48,912 nt of DNA from Candidatus Nitricoxidireducens bremensis (GTDB lineage Bacteria > Pseudomonadota > Gammaproteobacteria > Burkholderiales > Rhodocyclaceae): the NCBI GenBank assembly GCA_030247725.1, contig JAOTRT010000018.1, forward strand, positions 1 to 48,912, written 5' to 3'. The position numbers and the translations under genes are program-made. Shown here in pieces: positions 44,901 through 48,912 of the stretch (positions are counted from its first letter, which is position 1; every line of letters begins with the position of its first letter). Under the pieces are notes generated by a model. The model worked only from the letters and a program-made list of their open reading frames with translations, searched no databases and was not told the origin of the DNA.

Positions 44901-45817
44901 GTCTCGACGAAGCCGCCGTTGCCGCTGTCGGGAGCCGAGGCGTCCAGCGTGCCCGCGAGTTCGACGCGACCGCGCTCCATGTCGCCGATGAGCTTGATGA
45001 CGCCGTTGCGGTTTTCCAGGGTACGGGCGCGGATGGTGCCGCTGTTGTTGATGACGCCGCCGGCCAGTTCGTCGGCGGCCTTGGCGCTCATGAGCACCTG
45101 TCCGCCGTCCGCCTGCACGAGGTGGCGGTTTTCCGCCAGGGCATTGACTGCACCTTCTTCCACTGCCAGGGAGAGCAGGCCCGTGCCGTCGAAGTCGAGG
45201 GCAAGCTTCTTCCCGGCGCCGAAGGCGACGCTGCCGAGCTTGGCGACGATGACGCCCTCATTACGGACCTCAGGGGCCAGCAAAGCCACGTAGCCGCCGT
45301 CCGCGGCGGTGATGGTGCCCTGGTTGATCACCCGACCGCCGGTGCCGGCGAAGACATGGCGTCCGGCGAGAAAGTCGTCGTCCTTGATGTCCAGCGACGA
45401 GGCCACGAGGCCGCCCACGTCTACGCGGCTGCCGGCGCCGAAGACGACGCCCGAAGGGTTGACGATGAAGAGTTGGCCGTTGGCGGTGAGCTTGCCGAAA
45501 ATCTGACTGGCTTCGCCGGCCAGTACGCGGTTCAGGGTGACGGCGGAGGCGTTGGGTTGATCGAAATTGACGTGGGCATCCCGGCCCACGTCGAAACTCT
45601 GCCATTCGACGATGGCCCGCTGGGAGGTCTGACGGACGTCCATTCGGTTGCCGGACTGGGAGATGGTGGCGCTGCCGGCGGTGACATTCCCACCGGTCGG
45701 CAGGGCATCCGGGGCCGGCGCCGCGGCCCATCCGGGGCTGGCAAAGGCGAGAGAAACCACAGCGGCAGCCGGCCGCAGGTGCAGACGGATTGGGTGGCGA
45801 TTGGTGACGTTCATCAT
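41942..45817 (-). CDS. Two-partner secretion exoprotein (filamentous haemagglutinin type) with GLUG and MBG repeats
   Basis: A 1291-residue TpsA-type exoprotein. Signal peptide at 1-32 (ending PGWAA). The TPS domain (about 33-280) shows DVRQTSQRAIVEWQSFDVGR, the NPSG motif in LFIVNPSGVVFGAGSRVDVG and VINQGTI repeats. A beta-helix section follows, then about six GLUG-type motifs (GGLVGxN...GTVSxSYSTG, about 570-740), then four MBG-type and one YDG-type repeat (about 800-1220), with KTYDGNAY repeated. The C-terminal tail has no Cys-hook. It is the exported substrate of the TpsB transporter encoded 8 bases upstream, and probably an adhesin or matrix protein. A second ATG at 45814 is equally possible. 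Confidence 0.92.
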   Translation of the reverse strand: MMNVTNRHPIRLHLRPAAAVVSLAFASPGWAAAPAPDALPTGGNVTAGSATISQSGNRMDVRQTSQRAIVEWQSFDVGRDAHVNFDQPNASAVTLNRVLAGEASQIFGKLTANGQLFIVNPSGVVFGAGSRVDVGGLVASSLDIKDDDFLAGRHVFAGTGGRVINQGTITAADGGYVALLAPEVRNEGVIVAKLGSVAFGAGKKLALDFDGTGLLSLAVEEGAVNALAENRHLVQADGGQVLMSAKAADELAGGVINNSGTIRARTLENRNGVIKLIGDMERGRVELAGTLDASAPDSGNGGFVETSAAKVSIAPDAHVTTAAANGKTGTWLIDPNDYTIGTGGDITGTQLGSNLGSNNVTILSSQGGTAGNGDIFVNDAVSWTSANTLTLSAVRNIAVNQNLASTGGGSVVLRADSAGSGTGAVSFGAGKTVSLTGGSGGKTVDIYYNPNAYTTPTDYSGNVAAGTLTAWMLVNDVNQLQAMNTNLSGNYALGKNIDASATAGWNPNGSGGYYGFVPVGNNVTKFTGAFDGLGHAIDGLTVNRPGDTYVGLFGMSQGVVRNVGMTSCDITGDWIIGGLIGENHTGTISNVYVTGRVRSNAGRHAGGLVGANDPLGTVSNSYSTATVNGYLFVGGLVGSNSGTVSSAYSTGAVSGSGLVGGLVGYTSGGTISNSYAIGSATGSGGGTTGVGGLVGYNSGGGTVSKSYATGAVSGPHASDGVGGLVGFNANGSIANNSFWNTETSGQPTSAGGTGLTTAQMMTGANFTSATAANGNVNPNWDFANIWRIVEGQSYPALRALVQPLTVTTNATTTYAGTGWAGAGAAFSYSIPGTGSLVFGTPTYGGSAAGAVNAGSYTISTSNLASAQFDLSYANGTLTINKAPLTVTASNASKTYDGNAYSGGSGVAYSGFVNGETAAALGGTLAYGGNSQGATNAGSYTITPSGLTSGNYTITFSNGTLTVSKAPLTVTANDASKTYDGNAYAGGNSVAYSGFVNGETTAALGGTLTFGGNAQGAINAGSYALAPSGLTSGNYSLTYVNGALTIGKKTVTATPTAANKSYDGTTAATITGYGFAGLVGTETLGGTETSATFDTKDAANGKTVTVTGIALTDGANGGLASNYSLASTTATTTADIAKASLTVTANAASKTYDGNAYSGGNGVSYSGFVNGETATVLGGTLAYGGTSQGATTVGTYTITPSGLTSGNYSLSYSNGSLSISARPATDTSVSESRTKASSVAGAVVRLNQPAASSIASGAPPQLPNIPASGQVSLMALPFIEANAGFLALPGER
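42155..43416 (-). repeat. Coding repeat array of MBG/YDG modules
   Basis: Five modules of about 80-90 residues each lie in tandem at the end of the exoprotein gene. The three best-conserved MBG units begin with LTVTA...SKTYDGNAY. Two of them (about 43173-42925 and 42924-42673) are adjacent with a DNA period of 249 bases and are very similar in DNA. A YDG-like module lies between these and the last unit (about 42402-42155). The first unit (about 43416-43174) is more divergent. High DNA similarity allows unequal recombination, so copy number may vary between strains. Confidence 0.8.
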
Positions 45818-45825
45818 GGGATAGC

Positions 45826-47538
45826 TCAGAAGAATTTGGTCAATTGCATCCAGGCACGGGTGCTGTTCTGGCTGGAGCCGTCGTTGTTGTTGCCTGCGCT
45901 ATCCCTGCCGGGGTTGGAGCCGAGCGGGGTGGCGACGGAGAGCCGTAAGCTCCAGCTCTGCGGCTGCTGCCAGGAAATGCCAAAGCCGGCACCCGTCAGT
46001 TCATAGTGGTTGGGAGTGGCCGCGCCGCCCTGCCATCCCCCCCATTCCCTGCGATGTAGGCGTACGCCGCCGGCATCGAGGAAACCCATGGCCTGCCAGC
46101 CGTAGCCCAGGTCCCGGCGCAGTTCCAAGTTGAGGAGCCATCCTTCGTCGCCAGCTGCCTCGTTCACCGGGTAGGCCCGCACGCCGGCCGGGCCGCCGAG
46201 GGAGAACTTCTCGGAGGAGTCTAGGTTCTTGCCGGCCCACTGGGCCGTGAACGTGGCGGAGAGGGTGAAGTCGGCCGGCAGCCGTTGCAGGCGCGCGAGG
46301 TTGGCGGAGAGCTTGTGCCAGCCGCCCTGGGTACGCGCGCTGGCCTGATCCGTTGTCAGGTCAGCGGTGACGCCGGCGAGGTCCAGGCGGCCAATGGAGA
46401 GGGAAAGCCCGTACTGCGTAAGGCCGCCGCCGGCGAGGCCGTCAATGGCGTCGCCGCTGGTCGCCAGAGCGAGCACGTTGTTGTCGCGTCGCCGGGAGGG
46501 TGCCCCCAGCATGTCGTCGGCAAATTGCTTGCGGTCGACGTCGATGGACAGGTTGAGGTTGCGCAGTGCACTGCGCAGCAGCGGATAGGAAAGGCTTCCT
46601 CCCCAGGTGCTCGCCCGGCCGCGGGCATCGAGTGTGGCGAAGCTTCCGCCGAGAAGATAGCGGAGTTCGGATACCCTGGCCGTGACCCGAAGCCCGTCCG
46701 TTCCGACCGGGGCGGCATAGTGCAGCCGAAGGGAGTCGAGGCCTTGGGATGTCATGGCCCTCAGTCCAAGCTGGTCACCATGACCGGAAAGGTTGTTGAG
46801 GTCGAGATTGGCCCCGAGCTGGGTGGTGCCGGTGGATTTGACGCCATGGTTTGTGGCTTGCACGTTGCCCGTGGCGAAGGGGGTGTCGTCGACGCGCAAT
46901 CGGAGTCGGGTTTCGCCGACCCGGTAGCCGGCTTCCAGGATGCCGCGGGCAGAAATGCCGGGCAGGTCGTTGGCCAGCAACAGCCCGCGCTGCAGGGCAT
47001 CGGCCGCAAGGGGTTCGCCGAGGGTGAGACCACGGGTAACCAGTCGCTCGACATAGGCGGTGTCGGCCCGCTGGGCGGCTGTAGTGTCCGTTTCGATGGC
47101 TCCCAGGCGGCCTTCGATGACGGCCAGGGTGACGATGCCGTCGCGGATGTCCTGTTGGGGCAGATAGACGCGGGCGAACCAGCCCCGGCTACGGTAATGC
47201 TCGGCGAGCCTCTGGGCGGCCTTTTCGAGTTCGATCAGGGTGAGTGTCTGGCCATGAAGGTCGACGAGCTGGGCTTGCAGTTCGGCCTCAGCTATCAGGC
47301 TGGCGCCGACGATGCGGAATCCCTTGACATCGACGGTGGCTCCCTTGGCGGTATCCGGCATGGGTTCCGCCGGTGCGGGAGGCAAGGCCTGTACCGGCCG
47401 GATCATCTCCGGGCGCTCGGTTTCGCGCAGCAGAGTGCCGGCATCGGGCCGGGTTTGGGCGCTTGCGCCACGGCTGAGAACTACCAACATCGATGCCGCC
47501 AAAAACACCATTTGGCGTCGTGTCGGAATTTGGTTCAC
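45826..47538 (-). CDS. Two-partner secretion transporter (ShlB/FhaC/HecB family)
   Basis: A 570-residue outer-membrane transporter of the TpsB type. Signal peptide to about residue 27 (ending GASAQ), then two POTRA domains (about 65-220, with VKGFRIVGASLIAEAELQAQ and EGRLGAIE), then the 16-stranded barrel with the conserved FSLGGPAGVRAYPVNEAAGD loop (about 465-484) and a final Phe (QLTKFF). It exports the haemagglutinin-like protein encoded next, after 8 bases. The GTG at 47538 was chosen because AGGGAGG lies 6 bases upstream and it leads straight into the signal peptide. The promoter at 47591-47619 lies just ahead and overlaps a palindrome. Confidence 0.93.
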   Translation of the reverse strand: MNQIPTRRQMVFLAASMLVVLSRGASAQTRPDAGTLLRETERPEMIRPVQALPPAPAEPMPDTAKGATVDVKGFRIVGASLIAEAELQAQLVDLHGQTLTLIELEKAAQRLAEHYRSRGWFARVYLPQQDIRDGIVTLAVIEGRLGAIETDTTAAQRADTAYVERLVTRGLTLGEPLAADALQRGLLLANDLPGISARGILEAGYRVGETRLRLRVDDTPFATGNVQATNHGVKSTGTTQLGANLDLNNLSGHGDQLGLRAMTSQGLDSLRLHYAAPVGTDGLRVTARVSELRYLLGGSFATLDARGRASTWGGSLSYPLLRSALRNLNLSIDVDRKQFADDMLGAPSRRRDNNVLALATSGDAIDGLAGGGLTQYGLSLSIGRLDLAGVTADLTTDQASARTQGGWHKLSANLARLQRLPADFTLSATFTAQWAGKNLDSSEKFSLGGPAGVRAYPVNEAAGDEGWLLNLELRRDLGYGWQAMGFLDAGGVRLHRREWGGWQGGAATPNHYELTGAGFGISWQQPQSWSLRLSVATPLGSNPGRDSAGNNNDGSSQNSTRAWMQLTKFF

Positions 47539-47590
47539 CGGTTTCCTCCCTTTGTTATCCGAACCCGGTTTTTCTGTGCGACGGCCGGCG

Positions 47591-47619
47591 AATATAAACC
47601 ATATGGTTGTTGTAGACAA
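47591..47619 (-). promoter_or_regulatory. Promoter of the two-partner secretion operon
   Basis: On the minus strand, -35 TTGTCT (47619-47614) and -10 TATATT (47596-47591) are separated by exactly 17 bases. Transcription would start near 47584, about 46 bases before the GTG of the transporter gene. The -35 box lies within the palindrome at 47604-47622. Confidence 0.6.
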
Positions 47620-47622
47620 CCA
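47604..47622. promoter_or_regulatory. Palindromic operator candidate
   Basis: TGGTTGT-TGTAG-ACAACCA is a perfect inverted repeat with seven-base arms and a five-base centre. It overlaps the -35 box of the secretion promoter and is 42 bases upstream of the divergent HTH regulator gene. A further ACAACC-like half site (CGACAACCGG) occurs at about 47634-47643. The geometry suits a dimeric HTH repressor, likely the product of the next gene; this is inferred from position. Confidence 0.6.
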
Positions 47623-47663
47623 ACTGTTCTCACTCGACAACCGGCATACCCAGAATTCAGCTC

Positions 47664-48104
47664 ATGCCTATCGATGAGAAACTTGCGTTTTCCAGGCGCC
47701 TCAGGGCGGCGCTTAAGCGCAGTGCGAAGACGGTTGCGACGCCTACGGAGTTGGCAATTCAATTCAGCCTGCGCCATCCCAACGATCCCATCACGCCCCA
47801 GGCCGCCCAGAAGTGGCTGACCGGAAAAGCGCGCCCCCGCCCGGATAAGATGGAGACTTTGGCCGAGTGGCTTGAGGTACCGGCGCATTGGCTGAGCTAT
47901 GGCCCGCCCAAGCCGTCGCGGCGCAAAGTCGTGGCGACGGCTCGCCGAACCGGAAAGCGTCCTGATCTGCCTTTGTCGTTGTCGGATGATGAGGCGAAAT
48001 GGATATTGCGGCTGCGCACCCTTTCTTCTCATCAGCAGTCCTTGTTGATGGAATTGGCCGAGCAACTGGCGCTGGAACGCGAAATAGCTCGCAGCGACGG
48101 ATAG
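47664..48104 (+). CDS. HTH (XRE/CI-like) regulator, divergent from the secretion operon
   Basis: A 146-residue DNA-binding protein. The N-terminal domain (about residues 8-80) is a phage-repressor-like helix-turn-helix: FSRRLRAALKRS, TPTELAIQFSLRHP (first HTH helix), PITPQAAQKWLTGKARPRPD (recognition region) and METLAEWLEVPAHWLSYG, a pattern common in XRE regulators of Proteobacteria. A basic linker and a C-terminal helical part (about 105-146) may serve dimerisation. No metal or ligand site is visible. It likely controls the divergent two-partner secretion operon through the palindrome at 47604-47622, and its own gene. No strong ribosome-binding site is evident. Confidence 0.85.
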   Translation: MPIDEKLAFSRRLRAALKRSAKTVATPTELAIQFSLRHPNDPITPQAAQKWLTGKARPRPDKMETLAEWLEVPAHWLSYGPPKPSRRKVVATARRTGKRPDLPLSLSDDEAKWILRLRTLSSHQQSLLMELAEQLALEREIARSDG

Positions 48105-48118
48105 ATTCGTCGGTTGCC

Positions 48119-48346
48119 TCATGTTTCGTCGTTCAGGATAATTCCGCGTCGGATAGCAACAGCGACTGCTCCGGTTCGGTTAATGGCCCCCAGCTTTCTT
48201 ATTGCATTGCCGAAGTGATAGGTGACCGTCGCTTCGCGGATACCCAGTTTTGCTGCGATATGCTTGGAGGCGAAACCTTGTGCTGCAAGGCCTAGGCATT
48301 CCCTTTCCCGAGCGGTAAGCGGCTTCTTGTTCTTGGTTGAAGACAT
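48119..48346 (-). CDS. Minimal GerE/LuxR-type DNA-binding protein
   Basis: A 75-residue protein that is nothing but a LuxR-type helix-turn-helix: PLTARERECLGLAAQGFASK, then the recognition helix in REATVTYHFGNAIRKLGA and the ending RTGAVAVAIRRGII. The sensor domain that normally precedes this module (receiver or autoinducer-binding) is absent, and no frame upstream encodes one. Standalone GerE proteins are known regulators, so it may be functional. Its convergent neighbour is the HTH regulator (14-base gap). A paralogue is encoded 156 bases upstream on the same strand. Confidence 0.8.
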   Translation of the reverse strand: MSSTKNKKPLTARERECLGLAAQGFASKHIAAKLGIREATVTYHFGNAIRKLGAINRTGAVAVAIRRGIILNDET

Positions 48347-48502
48347 TGCTTTGCGTCGCTACGGGGCTAACCCCGCATCCCCTTTATTTCGTAGGGACGG
48401 ACTATGCCGAATGGCAAAGCTTTGCGCACCTATGAGAACTTATGGGTATTCTCCAGACGTACCGTGTCCCACTGGGCGATCAGGGGACGGCCGAACTTTC
48501 GC

Positions 48503-48721
48503 CTACGGCTGGATCAGGCGGTAGTAGATGGCTAGAGCGACGGCCTCGCGCGTATTTGCGGCCCCGAGCTTGCGGCGGATGGCGGGTAGGTGCTGAGTGT
48601 TGACCGTAGCGGTGCTGATGCCCATCTTGTCGGCGACCTGCTTGGCCTGAAGGCCTTTGGCGGACCAGCAGAGGCATTCGAGTTCCCGCGCGGTAAGCTC
48701 TTCGGTCTGACAGAAGCTCAT
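48503..48721 (-). CDS. Second minimal GerE/LuxR-type protein
   Basis: A 72-residue standalone LuxR-type HTH protein (MSFCQTEELTARELECLCWS at the N-terminus; recognition helix region ISTATVNTQHLPAIRRKLGA). It is similar along its length to the product of 48119-48346, so the two look like a tandem duplication that has diverged. A longer form from TTG 48775 would add 18 residues. That alternative has no better ribosome-binding site, so ATG 48721 is chosen for the match in length to its paralogue. An IS5-type element begins 70 bases upstream and may have cut the original promoter or 5' part of the gene. Confidence 0.7.
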   Translation of the reverse strand: MSFCQTEELTARELECLCWSAKGLQAKQVADKMGISTATVNTQHLPAIRRKLGAANTREAVALAIYYRLIQP

Positions 48722-48786
48722 GTCGCTCGGTAGCAGCAATTTGCGAGCGGCCTCGTTCAGATAGCAAGCAAACAACTGGCTAACGC

Positions 48787-48912
48787 CTAGGGAAGGTCTG
48801 AATAAGGTGTGAACGATTTCATCGGAGTCATGTCAGACGAACGACCTCGCACACACGGATGAAAACGATGAAACAACTGACGCTCTCGGCAGGTGGCTTT
48901 GACCGGTACAAC
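48787..48912 (+). mobile_element. Left end of an IS5-family insertion sequence (cut by window edge)
   Basis: GGAAGGTCTGAATAAG at 48791-48806 matches the terminal inverted repeat of IS5 (GGAAGGTGCGAATAAG) at 14 of 16 positions. It is preceded directly by CTAG (48787-48790), the four-base target typical of IS5 elements. A transposase start follows at 48868. The right end lies outside the window. Confidence 0.8.
48868..48912 (+). CDS. IS5-family transposase, N-terminal fragment
   Basis: Only 15 codons are in the window (MKQLTLSAGGFDRYN). This is typical of the N-terminus of IS5-family transposases in betaproteobacteria, which begin MKQxTL...GFxxY and catalyse cut-and-paste insertion with a DDE active site. 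An in-frame ATG three codons earlier at 48859 is an alternative start. The terminal inverted repeat 62 bases upstream supports the call. Confidence 0.7.
   Translation, partial: MKQLTLSAGGFDRYN

Overview
This is about 49 kb of a GC-rich chromosome. The gene families (PntAB, GlcF, IlvE/WaaF, MnmA, AlaS, RhlE, a YcaO of the Escherichia coli type) point to a betaproteobacterium, plausibly in or near the Rhodocyclales. The order is inferred from gene flavour only. Most of the window is housekeeping DNA. The accessory parts are the first 1.8 kb, the stretch 38.4-41.9 kb (visibly richer in A and T), the two-partner-secretion locus up to 47.5 kb, and the insertion-sequence end at 48.8 kb.

Layout. 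0-1.8 kb: an unknown two-helix membrane protein, a 72-base relic of a hybrid kinase gene, and a HigB/HigA-like toxin-antitoxin pair. 1.86-6.6 kb (minus): an operon with a promoter, a 32-codon leader ORF, a TonB-dependent receptor, a YfiR-family periplasmic protein and a membrane hybrid histidine kinase. 6.7-14 kb (plus): a YdjM-like membrane protein, YcaO, GlcF, two large inverted repeats, an HDOD protein, an acyl-CoA synthetase and a small coupled ORF. 14-19 kb (minus): a very large GGDEF-EAL protein and a CorA-type channel. 19-22 kb (plus): pntA-pntB, with a shared bidirectional terminator facing rhlE. 22-25.9 kb (minus): rhlE, an AsmA-like protein, an alpha/beta hydrolase and a lipoprotein. 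26-31.3 kb (plus): a UgpB-like binding protein overlapping ugpQ, a secreted EF-hand-like protein and alaS. 31.4-36.7 kb (minus): ilvE, a zinc-ribbon gene, waaF, an NTF2-like gene, a phosphohexomutase and a degenerate EAL-HDOD gene in one close-packed run. 36.8-38.3 kb (plus): nudJ-mnmA. 38.4-39.0 kb: an MntA/HepT pair whose toxin start is frameshifted.

The most unusual block is 39.0-48.8 kb. On the minus strand a two-partner secretion pair (transporter, then a 1291-residue exoprotein with GLUG and MBG/YDG repeats) is followed by a caspase-like peptidase, a CsgG-like lipoprotein and a small exported protein of unknown family. Spacing and a coupled overlap suggest one transcript. A divergent HTH regulator and a 19-bp palindrome over the -35 box of the transporter promoter offer a simple switch. 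Two minimal GerE-domain regulators follow, then an IS5-type end sitting on a CTAG target.

Signalling genes are frequent: one hybrid kinase, one GGDEF-EAL protein, one degenerate EAL-HDOD protein and one HDOD protein. No rRNA, tRNA or CRISPR array was recognised.
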